A stretch of 64,000 bases of DNA from Thalassotalea_F euphylliae (GCF_042682785.1 NZ_JBHUIB010000001.1:248001-312000); one strand, 5' to 3'. Positions 52,484 to 62,733 are shown, counted from the first letter of the stretch. Translations and numbers: made by a program. Notes: generated by a model from the letters alone, not told the origin.

Positions 52484-53440
52484 ATGAAAGCCGTGTTTCT
52501 TGATAGAGCTACCTTTAGTAACTCGATAGAACTTACCCCGATTAACCAACAAGTCGGTCAACTTGATACTTATTTACTAACCTCACCATCAGAAGTCATT
52601 GAGAGATCAGCAGAAGCAGAGATAATCGTCACCAACAAAGTTGTTATTAACGATGAAATTATGGCCGAACTACCGGCTTTAAAACTGATTTGTGTTGCAG
52701 CAACAGGTACCAACAACATCGATCTTGAAGCAGCTAAAAAGCGTGGCATTACTGTCTGCAACGCCAGTGATTACGCGGGTCCGTCTGTTTCACAATATAT
52801 TTTTTCGCAGTTACTTAACCACTTTCAAAATATAAATCATCATAATAAAAACGTTATTGATGGCAAGTGGGCTTCAAGTACTTCATTTTGCTTTTTAGGA
52901 AACCCTATTCAAGAGCTTGCAGGAAAAACATTAGGGCTTGTAGGGTATGGGCATATAGCCCAACAGGTCGAAAAAATTGCTATTGCTTTTGGAATGGATG
53001 TTCTCATTGCTGAAAGGCCAGGTGCCACGGCGATTAGAACGGGAAGATTACCGTTTACTGAGGTACTTTCACGTTCAGACATTCTTTCTTTACATTGCCC
53101 TTTGACAGAACAAACTAAGCATCTAATGAACACTGAGACATTCGGCCAATGCAAAAAAGGTGCAATATTAGTGAACACTGCACGTGGTCAGATCGTTGAA
53201 GAACACGCACTATTGGACGCGCTTACTTCTGGCCAATTAAGTGTTGCTATGCTTGATGTGCTTTCAACCGAACCGCCTCCACCTGAGTCTATTTTGTTAA
53301 AGGCACAACCAGATAATCTTGTCATAACCGCTCACATGGCTTGGGCGAGTCAACAAGCACAACAAAGGTTAATACGTATACTAGGCGAAAACATCGAAAG
53401 TTTTCTAGCCGGCTCTCCCCTAAACGTAGTCAATAAATAG
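52484..53440 (+). CDS. hprA: D-2-hydroxyacid dehydrogenase (glycerate/hydroxypyruvate type)
   Basis: A 318-residue NAD(P)-dependent dehydrogenase. The nucleotide-binding loop is LGLVGYGHIAQQVEKIA. Catalytic residues are Arg in VNTARGQIVEE, Glu in LDVLSTEPP and His in ITAHMAWAS, in the usual order. The HCPLTEQTKHLMN block and overall length match glycerate/hydroxypyruvate reductases. Substrate assignment is by similarity of pattern only. It is monocistronic. Confidence 0.82.
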   Translation: MKAVFLDRATFSNSIELTPINQQVGQLDTYLLTSPSEVIERSAEAEIIVTNKVVINDEIMAELPALKLICVAATGTNNIDLEAAKKRGITVCNASDYAGPSVSQYIFSQLLNHFQNINHHNKNVIDGKWASSTSFCFLGNPIQELAGKTLGLVGYGHIAQQVEKIAIAFGMDVLIAERPGATAIRTGRLPFTEVLSRSDILSLHCPLTEQTKHLMNTETFGQCKKGAILVNTARGQIVEEHALLDALTSGQLSVAMLDVLSTEPPPPESILLKAQPDNLVITAHMAWASQQAQQRLIRILGENIESFLAGSPLNVVNK

Positions 53441-53563
53441 CGCAATAGCCCGTATTTATGCATGGTTGTGGAAATATTCAACCGATAAACATAGACATTT
53501 TACAGCGGTAATTTTATGCTTCGTAATGTTTATAAAAATTATATTTTTCAGTAGGTCACACCG

Positions 53564-55975
53564 ATGAGAAAACTCTTCACCGCATTTTTGATTGCGAGTT
53601 TTGGATTATTGACTGGTTGTAACGGCAGTTCAGGCGATAACCCTACCACACCTGGTGAAAGCCAAACCCCAACTACTCTTGTACTCTCGATACAAAATGC
53701 CGATGGAGACGAGCAACAAAGTTTTGATAGAGACGATGTCGTGCAGCTTGTTGCTACGCTTTACGATGAAAATAACGACACTATCTCTGGCCGAACCGTA
53801 AGTTTTAGCGCCACGATAGGCGAACTCAGTGTCGCAACAAAGTTAACCAACAGTAGTGGGCAAGCCATTGTAAACATAAGCAATGCTGACGGTGCTGCTG
53901 GTGCTGGCACGGCAACAGCTACACTCTCAGAACTATCAGATTCTAGTGACTACGAATATACCCTTACCGCTGGGGAAGAGCCGGCAGAGCTTGCCTTGCA
54001 GCTATTACTAGACGGTGCACCTGTCAGCCAGTTCAAAGCTGATGAACAAGCGCAATTAGTTGCGACGTTTACTGATGATGATAACCAACCGATTGCTGGT
54101 GAAATCGTCACATTTACGGTTGATGTCGGTACGCTGAATACAGCAACTGCGTTAACTGACAGCCTAGGGATGGCGGCTGTGACATTGACCGGTGATACCG
54201 CTATTGGAGCTGGTGTGGCCATTGGCACAATCACCAATGCAGAAGATGTTGTTCCTGCACAACTGAATTACGAAATAATTGCATCAGATTCAGTCATTAT
54301 CGAAGATGAAGTACGTATTGGTTTCATTAATGAAAGCGGCGAATTTGTTGAAGGCCAAGTGGGTTTGGGCGCCAGCCAAATTAGTGCCGGTGGTACTGTT
54401 GGCGCGACCGTAAATCTGGTAGATAGCAGTGGTAATCTGATCACAACACCTACGCCGATCACCTTTACTTCTAGTTGTGTACAAAACACGAATGCTACGA
54501 TTGATGAAACCGTCAACAGTGTTGCTGGTAGCGCTGAAGCAACTTACGAAGATATAAGCTGTGCGGGCCTTACAGGAACCGATGATGAAATTATTGCTTC
54601 AATTACCATCAATGGCGTTACCAGTGTAGCAAGCGCAACACTTACGATTACAGGCGAGCAATTAGGGTCAATTGAATTTGTCTCTGCAGAACCAACCTCC
54701 ATTGTATTGAGAGGGACTGGTGGTCAAGGTAAGCAAGAAACTTCCACACTCACCTTCCAAGTTAAAAGTGCACTTGGCAATGCTGTCGCCCAACAAGTGG
54801 TTAACTTCGCACTCGATACGCAGGTAGGTGGTATTGCACTTAACCCTGTAAGCGCACAAACCAATAGCCAAGGTTTGGTTACCACCAAAGTGTCGGCGGG
54901 TACCGTACCTACTGCTGTTCGTGTTAGTGCAACAGCAGGAGAAGGCGAGGAACTTATTCAAACGCAATCAGACATTTTGTCAGTAAACACTGGTTTGCCT
55001 GAACAGCGCTCTATCACCATTTCAACAACAACGCCAAACCCAGAAGCTAATAGCATCAACGGCGTGCAAGAAACAATCACTGCATATCTGGCAGACAACT
55101 TCAACAACCCAGTACCCGATGGTACAACGGTTAACTTTACAACCGAAGGTGGTCAAATAGAACCAAGCTGTACCACAGTCAATGGTAACTGTTCTGTGGT
55201 TTGGACTAGCGCAGAGCCGCGTGTGGAAGATCACAGAATAACCGTTTTAGCTACGGCTATTGGCCATGAAACATTCTTTGATACTAACGGTAACAACGTA
55301 TTCGATAACGACGACGGTACTGCATCGCCAAATGACAATGTAAGCTCAGGTTTTGGCCGTCAGTTCGCAGAAGATAGCGGCTTTATTGATATGAGCGAAG
55401 CATGGCGAGATGATAACGAGAATAACGCCTTTGATGCCGGTGAAACCTTTATCGACTTCAATAACGACAACACATTTTCTGCCCGTGATGGCGTATTTAA
55501 TGGACCACAATGTGAAGGCAGCTTATGTGGTGCAGACGGTGCAACTTCGATCCATGTCCGTAAAGCGTTGTTGATGGTCATGGCAAGCTCAACAGCGCTT
55601 TACAGCCTTGTTGATGGGGATTCTGATGTCGAATATGCCAATAACAACACAGGCAATAACGTTGCTATTCCATCGATTGCTGACGGAAGCGTAAGACGAT
55701 TCACCTTTAACTTTTACGATAATGCTGTTGATGCTGACGGCAATCCATTCTTCAGAGCCATGCCGAAAGACACACAGGTCACGGTCACTTCAAGTGTTGG
55801 CGATTTAGATGGCGTAACATCGTTCACGGTAGGAAATGCACTAAATGGTCATTCAATGAGCTTCTTTGTTATTAACCCAGCAGACGGTGATGCAGAGGTT
55901 GGCGTATTAACGATTGAAATTGTAGCGCCATCAGGCGTCACGACGACACTAAGCAGAGAAATCAATCTCGATTAG
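53564..55975 (+). CDS. Large Ig-like (Big-1/invasin-type) surface lipoprotein
   Basis: An 803-residue protein with lipobox LLTGC (Cys19), a Thr/Pro/Gly-rich spacer and at least four repeated beta domains with the Big-1 pattern 'QLVAT(L/F)xDxxxxPIxGxxVxF' (for example at residues ~65, ~165 and ~395). Around residues 560-660 the Ig pattern is interrupted by Asp/Asn-rich loops (DTNGNNVFDNDDG, DDNENNAFDAGE, DFNNDNTFSARDG) that resemble calcium-binding EF-hand/dockerin loops. Several cysteine pairs may form disulfides. It is probably an outer-membrane-anchored adhesin. It stands alone, ended by a strong terminator. Confidence 0.82.
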   Translation: MRKLFTAFLIASFGLLTGCNGSSGDNPTTPGESQTPTTLVLSIQNADGDEQQSFDRDDVVQLVATLYDENNDTISGRTVSFSATIGELSVATKLTNSSGQAIVNISNADGAAGAGTATATLSELSDSSDYEYTLTAGEEPAELALQLLLDGAPVSQFKADEQAQLVATFTDDDNQPIAGEIVTFTVDVGTLNTATALTDSLGMAAVTLTGDTAIGAGVAIGTITNAEDVVPAQLNYEIIASDSVIIEDEVRIGFINESGEFVEGQVGLGASQISAGGTVGATVNLVDSSGNLITTPTPITFTSSCVQNTNATIDETVNSVAGSAEATYEDISCAGLTGTDDEIIASITINGVTSVASATLTITGEQLGSIEFVSAEPTSIVLRGTGGQGKQETSTLTFQVKSALGNAVAQQVVNFALDTQVGGIALNPVSAQTNSQGLVTTKVSAGTVPTAVRVSATAGEGEELIQTQSDILSVNTGLPEQRSITISTTTPNPEANSINGVQETITAYLADNFNNPVPDGTTVNFTTEGGQIEPSCTTVNGNCSVVWTSAEPRVEDHRITVLATAIGHETFFDTNGNNVFDNDDGTASPNDNVSSGFGRQFAEDSGFIDMSEAWRDDNENNAFDAGETFIDFNNDNTFSARDGVFNGPQCEGSLCGADGATSIHVRKALLMVMASSTALYSLVDGDSDVEYANNNTGNNVAIPSIADGSVRRFTFNFYDNAVDADGNPFFRAMPKDTQVTVTSSVGDLDGVTSFTVGNALNGHSMSFFVINPADGDAEVGVLTIEIVAPSGVTTTLSREINLD

Positions 55976-55998
55976 CTGTAGCCTGAACATTTCACAGT

Positions 55999-56026
55999 AA
56001 AAAGCCACGCTACGCGTGGCTTTTTT
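55999..56026. terminator. Bidirectional terminator between two convergent genes
   Basis: A stem AAAAAGCCACGC/GCGTGGCTTTTT with a TAC loop, flanked by U-runs on both strands. It serves the Ig-like gene and the convergent oxidase gene. Confidence 0.9.
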
Positions 56027-56042
56027 AGTGATATCAGAGTAA

Positions 56043-57380
56043 TTAGAAGTAATTGTCTTTTACTTTGCCGTATTGAAAATAGCCCCATTGCCCTACACGC
56101 CTCAACGGCGCAAACGGAAACGTTGGTAGAGGTTTATTGAATATCGGTAGATCTGGCACTTTCTTTTCAGCGACACGTTCAGCTAGACGCTTACCACCTT
56201 GTGCAGAAAAAGCGAGACCAGCACCACAGTATCCCATAGAATAAAACACTTGTTGCTTTTCATCATGATAAATATGAGGAATATCATCAAGCGACATACA
56301 AATCCAACCCGCCCAAGCATAATCATAACGCAATGCATGTAAGGCAGGAAAACTTTGCTTTAATACAGACAACAACCTATTGGCATAGTAAGGGTCTTCA
56401 GCGCCTTTTCCTGTGATGGCACCTCGACCACCAAACAGTATGCGATTATCCGGTAATTTGCGGTAATAATACTTCAATGCTCTTGTATCCATCACAACAT
56501 TGTTGGTTTGCCAATTACAGGCGGCAAGCTGTTCTTCTGTTAACGGCTCAGTAACGATAATTTGGGAAAGTACAGGCAAAAAGCGATTATTCACGGCGGC
56601 ATGAAAACCTTTAGGTGTATAACCATTCGTCGCCAATACTACCTTACTTGCAGTCACTGTTGCTTTAGGTGTTTTTAACGTATGTCTAGTGCCTTGCTGC
56701 TGCCAGTCGATAACAGGAGAGCCGGTGTATACCATTGCACCTGCTTTTTGTGCCAACGATTGATAACCCCATGCAAGCTTCAGTGGATTCAAACCAAAAC
56801 CGTCATGATATCGAATCGCACCGTATGCATTTTGATCATCCATAAACTGCTGTCGAACTTGTTCTTTCGTCAGCACCTCTACTTGATAGCCGAATTGCTT
56901 CGCTTGAATCTCCGCCAAGTCCACAAGTTCTTGCAGCTTTGATGGTTTGTGCGCCACTTTTAGATAACCAGGCGCTTGCCTGTCACAATCAATCCCTTCT
57001 GCAATTAACGCATTGACCGTTTCAGCACCTGCAGACATCTCTTGGTAGATTCCGCGCATCACTTCTTCACCCCAGTCTTTCGCCATCGCACTAAAAGGTT
57101 TTCGACCAGAAGACTTCAAGACAAAGCCCGCGTTTCTGCCACTACAGCCCCAAGCGGTTTGGTTTGCCTCTAACACGACCGCATGAATACCGTGCGCTTT
57201 TGCTAAGTGGTAAGCACATGATAAACCGGTAAACCCCGCACCGATAATGACAACATCGGCGTCAATATCCGATTGTAACTCCCCGTTTGATGTTGGCGCA
57301 GAGCCAGAAATATTGGCCCAATAGCTATCAGGATAGGGAGTATTTTGGCCTGGCGATAAATCATGAAGTGGATCGTACAT
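56043..57380 (-). CDS. FAD-dependent amine/amino-acid oxidase (PuuB-like)
   Basis: A 445-residue DAO-family flavoprotein. The N-terminal SYWANISGSAP stretch precedes the dinucleotide-binding DADVVIIGAGFTGLSCAYHLAK, then LEANQTAWGCSGRNAGFV. The C-terminal region has YAWAGWICMSLDDIPHIYHD and GYCGAGLAFSAQGGKRLAE. The overall layout matches gamma-glutamylputrescine oxidase (PuuB), which oxidises a glutamylated polyamine; other small amines are possible. No other puu genes are adjacent. It is divergent from a GNAT gene. Confidence 0.85.
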   Translation of the reverse strand: MYDPLHDLSPGQNTPYPDSYWANISGSAPTSNGELQSDIDADVVIIGAGFTGLSCAYHLAKAHGIHAVVLEANQTAWGCSGRNAGFVLKSSGRKPFSAMAKDWGEEVMRGIYQEMSAGAETVNALIAEGIDCDRQAPGYLKVAHKPSKLQELVDLAEIQAKQFGYQVEVLTKEQVRQQFMDDQNAYGAIRYHDGFGLNPLKLAWGYQSLAQKAGAMVYTGSPVIDWQQQGTRHTLKTPKATVTASKVVLATNGYTPKGFHAAVNNRFLPVLSQIIVTEPLTEEQLAACNWQTNNVVMDTRALKYYYRKLPDNRILFGGRGAITGKGAEDPYYANRLLSVLKQSFPALHALRYDYAWAGWICMSLDDIPHIYHDEKQQVFYSMGYCGAGLAFSAQGGKRLAERVAEKKVPDLPIFNKPLPTFPFAPLRRVGQWGYFQYGKVKDNYF

Positions 57381-57457
57381 AAGGAATTATTAATGCGAAG
57401 TGTTCAGAACAGTGGCAAACTATGCCATTACCTTTCGTCATTTGTATACAAGAATTT

Positions 57458-58033
57458 ATGGCTGAAATTAACTACCGCCCATTTACGCCTGAAGACTTTG
57501 CACAAGTTATTGTTCTAGGCAACTCTGTGCATGGGGATGGATATTTAGACCAGACAAATATCAAAGACTGGTATGAAAAAGGGCTTAAAAACAACATTAA
57601 TGCCGGCTTTGTGGCATATGATAACGACAAACTCGTCGGCTTTCGCATTACTTATGCGGTTGGTCAATGGGATATCGACAAGTGGAGCACACCGACAAAA
57701 TGGCGTGTTTCGCCAGACGAAGTTTGTTACTTTAAGTGTAATACTGTTGACGCCAATTACCGTGGCTTTGGCATAGGTAGTGAGCTGTTAAAACTGTCTA
57801 TTAACGCCGCGCACATGCAAGGAGCTAGTGCAGGGGTAAGTCATCTGTGGAAACAAAGCCCAGGTAATAGTGCAGTAAAATACTTCACCAAATGTGGCGG
57901 AGAGCTAGTGCAATCGCACCCAGACAAATGGCGAGAAGATGCCTTGAATGGATACGATTGTGTGCTGTGTGGACATGACTGCCACTGCGAAGCTGCAGAA
58001 ATGATTATTTATTTTACTTCTGACAACAAATAG
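57458..58033 (+). CDS. GNAT acetyltransferase with cysteine-rich C-terminus
   Basis: A 191-residue protein. The GNAT core contains GFVAYDNDKLVGFRITYA, and the acetyl-CoA loop is YRGFGIGSELLKLSINAAHMQ. The C-terminal tail has CVLCGHDCHCEAAEM, a closely spaced Cys/His set that could bind a metal. The ATG at 57458 is preferred; one 12 codons upstream is also open. Its 3' end overlaps thrC, on the other strand, by 25 nt. Divergent from the PuuB-like oxidase. Confidence 0.78.
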   Translation: MAEINYRPFTPEDFAQVIVLGNSVHGDGYLDQTNIKDWYEKGLKNNINAGFVAYDNDKLVGFRITYAVGQWDIDKWSTPTKWRVSPDEVCYFKCNTVDANYRGFGIGSELLKLSINAAHMQGASAGVSHLWKQSPGNSAVKYFTKCGGELVQSHPDKWREDALNGYDCVLCGHDCHCEAAEMIIYFTSDNK

Positions 58034-59292
58034 TCGCGCAGTTGAGCAAAATCAGCGGCCATATCCACAGAAAGAATTTTCTCACCCGCACAATCAGCCA
58101 ATTCCTTAGGCAAAGCGATTGGCTGACCTAATGTGTTTTCCACCACATCTTTGAATTTCGCTGGGTGTGCTGTACCTAAGAAAACACCAAACTCCTCTTC
58201 ACTACATTGGCCTAATGCTTTGTAAGCTATAGCAGCATGAGGTTCGCTAATATAACCTAACTTACTCAGTCCGATAACCGTTGCCGAGGTCTGCTCTTCA
58301 TCTACACAAATACCTGAGACACACTCTTCAACAATACCAGTTTGAAGCATATGTTCTACACGTGGCCAATTGTTTGGATTGCTGACATCCATTGCATTAG
58401 ACATCGTTGGAATGGTTGCCTTTGGTGCCCATTCACCGGTGGCTAAGTAACGGGGCACTGTGTCATTCACATTCGTCGCAGCAACAAATCGCTTAATCGG
58501 TAAACCCATCGCTTTAGCGAACAAGCCTGCCGTTAAATTACCAAAGTTACCGCTCGGTACAGAGAAGACAATATCGGCAACATTGGTATTTTGACGCTTT
58601 AGTTGAGCAACGGCTTCAAAGTAATAACACACCTGCGCCAATAAACGGCTGATATTGATTGAATTGGCAGAATTCAATCCAATAGTTTGCGCTAGCCCTT
58701 TGTCATCAAACGCATCTTTAACCAACGCCTGACAATCATCAAAACTACCTTCAACAGCAACTGTTGAAATGTTACCGCCCAGTGTGGTGAACATTTTTTC
58801 TTGCAGTAAGCTGATTTTACCTTTGGGATAAAGGATAACGACATTGATATTGTCTAATCCATGAAACGCGTGTGCAACAGCAGCGCCAGTATCACCCGAC
58901 GTCGCTGTCAGTATCGTAATTTTTTTATCTTTGCTAAATTTTTGCAGGCACTGCGCCATAAAACGTGCGCCGAAATCTTTGAACGCGAGCGTTGGCCCAT
59001 GAAAAAGTTCAAGCACAGCGCGCTGCTCGCTAATTGGCTGAATTTGCGCAGGAAAGTTGAATGCATTAGTGACAATTTCTGTCAGTTCTTGTTTAGATAA
59101 GTCACCTGCCACAAAGGGGGCTAATACATGCACACTGCGCTCAACCAAAGGCATAGCAAGCAACTCATCAATATTGTCTAAAGCAGGGATATTTTCTGGG
59201 AAAAATAAACCTTGGTTACTGCCCAAGCCTTGTCTTACCGCTTGAGAAAAGCTGACTTGCTCTTCGGGATGTTTTAAATTAAAAAAATTCAC
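58009..59292 (-). CDS. thrC: Threonine synthase
   Basis: A 427-residue PLP enzyme. It starts MNFFNLKHPEEQVSFSQAVRQGLG. The PLP lysine is in TLAFKDFGARFMAQ, and TATSGDTGAAVAHAF is a phosphate-binding loop. It converts O-phosphohomoserine to threonine. It follows thrB by 19 nt in a thrABC operon, and its 3' end overlaps the convergent GNAT gene by 25 nt. Confidence 0.98.
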   Translation of the reverse strand: MNFFNLKHPEEQVSFSQAVRQGLGSNQGLFFPENIPALDNIDELLAMPLVERSVHVLAPFVAGDLSKQELTEIVTNAFNFPAQIQPISEQRAVLELFHGPTLAFKDFGARFMAQCLQKFSKDKKITILTATSGDTGAAVAHAFHGLDNINVVILYPKGKISLLQEKMFTTLGGNISTVAVEGSFDDCQALVKDAFDDKGLAQTIGLNSANSINISRLLAQVCYYFEAVAQLKRQNTNVADIVFSVPSGNFGNLTAGLFAKAMGLPIKRFVAATNVNDTVPRYLATGEWAPKATIPTMSNAMDVSNPNNWPRVEHMLQTGIVEECVSGICVDEEQTSATVIGLSKLGYISEPHAAIAYKALGQCSEEEFGVFLGTAHPAKFKDVVENTLGQPIALPKELADCAGEKILSVDMAADFAQLRDYLLSEVK

Positions 59293-59311
59293 AATGTTTG
59301 TCCTTCAAATT

Positions 59312-60253
59312 TTAAATACGGCGAGCGCCTTGATTGTCAGCTTGGCAAACATGCACAAAGCCCAAATCAGTTTGCAAATAATGTTCTTTAAGCCACTTTG
59401 CAGTAGCCTCTGCTTGTGCTTTTGATTCAGCAACCGCAAAGAGCGTTGGGCCAGAGCCGGAAATACCGACAGCTATACATAATTCTTCTGTTAAATAGTT
59501 TTTGGCGGCTTGATAGCCAGGTAATAGGTGTTGGCGATAGGGCTCAGCAACTACATCGTCAAATAAGCCAAACGCTTGTCTTTTATCTTGTCTGTGACAC
59601 GCATCAACAAAGCCAGACAGTGTTTGCCCATAAGTAATGAGATCTGCACGAGAATATTCTGATGGTAAAACCTCACGCGCAGCCTTGGTAGAGACTTCAA
59701 TCCCCGGATAAGCCATGACAAAGAAGCAATCATCAAAACTTGGCAAAGTGCGAGTAATAATGTCTGGATCTGCCACCATTAACTGAAGACCACCAAGGTA
59801 ACAAGGAGCAACATTGTCATAATGCAAACTACCACTGATTTGAGCTTCCATTTCCCCCATCATTCTCAGCATGACTTCTTGAGAAAAAAAGGTATCGTAA
59901 AACGCATTTAGACCGTGAAGAGCAGCAACAACGGAACAAGCACTTGACCCTAAACCGCTCCCAACCGGCATCTTCTTATCTAGCGTCAATTTTACTGTTT
60001 GTACTTTTTGGCTAGTTTTAGCAAGCGCTTGATTGAAGTGCACAAGACAATCCCACACGATATTTTGCTCTGGCTGACTTGGCAATTTATCCGCAAAGCG
60101 GCCAACAACGGCAAGCTCATTTTTCTCTGCCGCCTCAACAGAAACAACATCGCCTAACAAAGTGCCATCGGCTGGCTGCACAGCCATACCAAGAACATCA
60201 AAACCCACACTGACATTACCAATTGAGGCGGGTGCAAAAACTGACACGGCCAT
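59312..60253 (-). CDS. thrB: Homoserine kinase
   Basis: A 313-residue GHMP-family kinase. It starts MAVSVFAPASIGNVSVGFDVLG, with the ATP loop PVGSGLGSSACSVVAALHGLN and a third motif GISGSGPTLFAVAE. It phosphorylates homoserine. The start overlaps the thrA stop by one base (TAATG), so the two are translationally coupled. Confidence 0.98.
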   Translation of the reverse strand: MAVSVFAPASIGNVSVGFDVLGMAVQPADGTLLGDVVSVEAAEKNELAVVGRFADKLPSQPEQNIVWDCLVHFNQALAKTSQKVQTVKLTLDKKMPVGSGLGSSACSVVAALHGLNAFYDTFFSQEVMLRMMGEMEAQISGSLHYDNVAPCYLGGLQLMVADPDIITRTLPSFDDCFFVMAYPGIEVSTKAAREVLPSEYSRADLITYGQTLSGFVDACHRQDKRQAFGLFDDVVAEPYRQHLLPGYQAAKNYLTEELCIAVGISGSGPTLFAVAESKAQAEATAKWLKEHYLQTDLGFVHVCQADNQGARRI

Positions 60254-62709
60254 TAGTGTTGTTGCTCCCACGCTAATGTTCTTAGGAGATCACCAAATAC
60301 ACCGGCTGCAGTAACGGCTGCACCTGCACCATAACCACGTAATACAAAGGGTAATGGTTGATAATACTTAGAATGGATAGCAAGCGCATTCTCACCATCT
60401 TTGATGGCATATAATGGATGATCCACGCCTACAGCTTGGATAGACACTTTACACTTACCTTGATTAATCGTGCCGATGTAACGCAACACTTTCCCCTCAG
60501 CTTGAGCAGATGAAACTTGCTCAGCAACTTGCGCGTCTAGGCTTGGCAGGTTTGTCATAAAATCAGTCACGCTGCCATTGGCGTCAAAGCTTGATGGCAA
60601 TACTGAATCCACATCAATATCACTCAACTCCAACGGCATGCCTGCTTCACGTGCCATAATGAGTAGCTTTCTAGCGACATCCATACCGCTCAAGTCATCA
60701 CGAGGATCTGGTTCTGTAAAGCCATTTTCCTTGGCAATAGCTGTTGCTTGAGATAACGACATCCCCTCTTCTAGCTTGCCGAAAATATAAGACAATGAGC
60801 CAGATAAAATGCCTTCAAATTGAATCAATTCATCACCCGCTTTTAGCAAGTTCTGAAGCGTGTCAATAACTGGTAAACCTGCCCCTACCGTTGTCTCATA
60901 AAGAAAACGACGATTTGTGCTTTGTGCCGCTTGGCGCATTTGTTGGTAGTATTCCCAACTATCGGTATTTGCTTTTTTGTTCGGCGTTACGACATGAAAG
61001 CCTTCTGCCAAGAAGTCTGCATAAGACAACGCTAACTCTTCATTTGAGGTGACATCCACTAACACAGGGTTAATTAAATGGTTGTCGCGGACAAACGCTT
61101 TTAGGTTATCAACGTTTAGCACTTCTTGTTCATTCTCAAACACTGACTGCCAATTTGCTAAATCAACGCCCTCTTTATTGAACGCCATGCCTTTAGAATT
61201 TGCCAAACCATAGACTTTTAAGTCGATATTCTGCGCTTTTAATGACGCTTGTTGTTTAGCGATTTGACTCAGTAACTCACTTCCAACAACGCCACATCCA
61301 ACAACGAATGCATCAATTGTTGGCCTATGTGAGAAGAAGTTCTGGTGGCACACTTTCAGTGCATCAGTGCATTTACGTTGTTCAATGACCACAGAGATAC
61401 TGCGTTCAGATGAATCTTGCGCAATGGCAACCACGTTAACGCGGGCTTGCGCAAGAGATGAAAAGAGCTTGGCAGCAACACCGCGTTGATGGTGCATACC
61501 GTCACCAACGAGTGAAACGATAGACAAGTTACTCTGTAAATCGACAGGCTCGAGCAGACCATTCAGTAGCTCAAGTTCAAATTCTTGCTTCAAGCTTTGT
61601 TCTGCCATACGAGCGTCAGCAGAGTGAATACAGAAACTGATACAGTACTCACTTGATGATTGACTGATCATCACCATCGAAATATTTTCTCGACTCATTG
61701 CAGCAAAAACGCGACTAGCCATACCAACCATGCCCTTCATGCCAGGACCAGAGACATTAACCATAGTCAAGTCATCAAGATTTGATATCGCTTTAACTTG
61801 TTGTTTGTCATCAGTTTCATTGGCAATCCGTGTACCTGGTGCTGCTGGGTTGCTTGTGTTTTTGATTAGACAAGGGATGTGATATTGCGCAATCGGACCG
61901 ATTGTTTTGGGGTGCAAAACTTTCGCCCCAAAATACGATAGCTCCATCGCCTCTTGATAAGACAAGTAGTCAAGAAGACGTGCATCTTTGATAACACGTG
62001 GGTCAGCGTTATAAACACCATTAACATCTGTCCAAATTTCACAACACTCAGCTTCAGCACATACAGCCAACACAGCAGCGGAATAGTCTGAGCCATTACG
62101 ACCAAGTGTCGTTACTTGACCATAGCTATTAACACCAATAAATCCTGGCATAATGGCGATATCCGCTAGCTCACGGTATTCCGTTTGGTATTTCTCTTTA
62201 CACAGCACCAAATCAGCAACGGCGTTTAACGAAACGTCATTTGTGTGCAAAAACTTCTCAGGTGACAGTTCCTCAGACTTATAAGACATTGCTGCTAGCA
62301 CTGAAGAAAGGATTGCAACACTTAAGCGTTCACCCGTACTAATGATTTCTGCTCGAACATGGTCAGGACAAAATTCTAACAAGTGCGCGCCCTGCATAAA
62401 GCGCGAAAGGCGTTGTTCACAATGCGCTAAAGTTTGCTCTGCATGGATAACACTGAATTCAGGTAGAGTCGCGGTTAAGTCGTCAATAATATTTTGAATG
62501 GCTGTTTTAAAATGCGACAAGTCTTGCTGCATCTGCGCTTCATTCTTAATATTTTCTGCCATTGCCACTAAGTGATTGGTGACCCCTTGTGGCGCAGAAA
62601 CAACCACCGCTAGGCGAGATGATTGTGCTTTATCGACAACAATGTTGGCTACCGCCACAAAGCGTTCTGCCGACGCTAAAGACGAACCACCAAACTTAAG
62701 TACTCGCAT
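60253..62709 (-). CDS. thrA: Bifunctional aspartokinase / homoserine dehydrogenase I
   Basis: An 818-residue two-enzyme protein. The kinase half starts MRVLKFGGSSLASAERF and includes TLGRNGSDYSAAVLA; two ACT regulatory segments are near LTMVNVSGPGMKGMVGMASRVF and SNLSIVSLVGDGMHHQRGVAAKLF. The dehydrogenase half has VVGCGVVGSELLSQIA and ENGFTEPDPRDDLSGMDVARK. It performs steps 1 and 3 of the threonine pathway and is normally feedback-inhibited by threonine. AGAGGAAG precedes the ATG. It is first in thrABC, behind an attenuation leader. Confidence 0.98.
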   Translation of the reverse strand: MRVLKFGGSSLASAERFVAVANIVVDKAQSSRLAVVVSAPQGVTNHLVAMAENIKNEAQMQQDLSHFKTAIQNIIDDLTATLPEFSVIHAEQTLAHCEQRLSRFMQGAHLLEFCPDHVRAEIISTGERLSVAILSSVLAAMSYKSEELSPEKFLHTNDVSLNAVADLVLCKEKYQTEYRELADIAIMPGFIGVNSYGQVTTLGRNGSDYSAAVLAVCAEAECCEIWTDVNGVYNADPRVIKDARLLDYLSYQEAMELSYFGAKVLHPKTIGPIAQYHIPCLIKNTSNPAAPGTRIANETDDKQQVKAISNLDDLTMVNVSGPGMKGMVGMASRVFAAMSRENISMVMISQSSSEYCISFCIHSADARMAEQSLKQEFELELLNGLLEPVDLQSNLSIVSLVGDGMHHQRGVAAKLFSSLAQARVNVVAIAQDSSERSISVVIEQRKCTDALKVCHQNFFSHRPTIDAFVVGCGVVGSELLSQIAKQQASLKAQNIDLKVYGLANSKGMAFNKEGVDLANWQSVFENEQEVLNVDNLKAFVRDNHLINPVLVDVTSNEELALSYADFLAEGFHVVTPNKKANTDSWEYYQQMRQAAQSTNRRFLYETTVGAGLPVIDTLQNLLKAGDELIQFEGILSGSLSYIFGKLEEGMSLSQATAIAKENGFTEPDPRDDLSGMDVARKLLIMAREAGMPLELSDIDVDSVLPSSFDANGSVTDFMTNLPSLDAQVAEQVSSAQAEGKVLRYIGTINQGKCKVSIQAVGVDHPLYAIKDGENALAIHSKYYQPLPFVLRGYGAGAAVTAAGVFGDLLRTLAWEQQH

Positions 62710-62733
62710 TTTCTCTTCCTCTAAAAATGAAAA

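Noticed and set aside
52346..52561. A 71-codon minus-strand ORF between the GNAT gene and hprA.
   Set aside because: It begins inside hprA, has no ribosome site, and shows no recognisable motif. The part outside hprA is protein-like in composition but too short to support a call.
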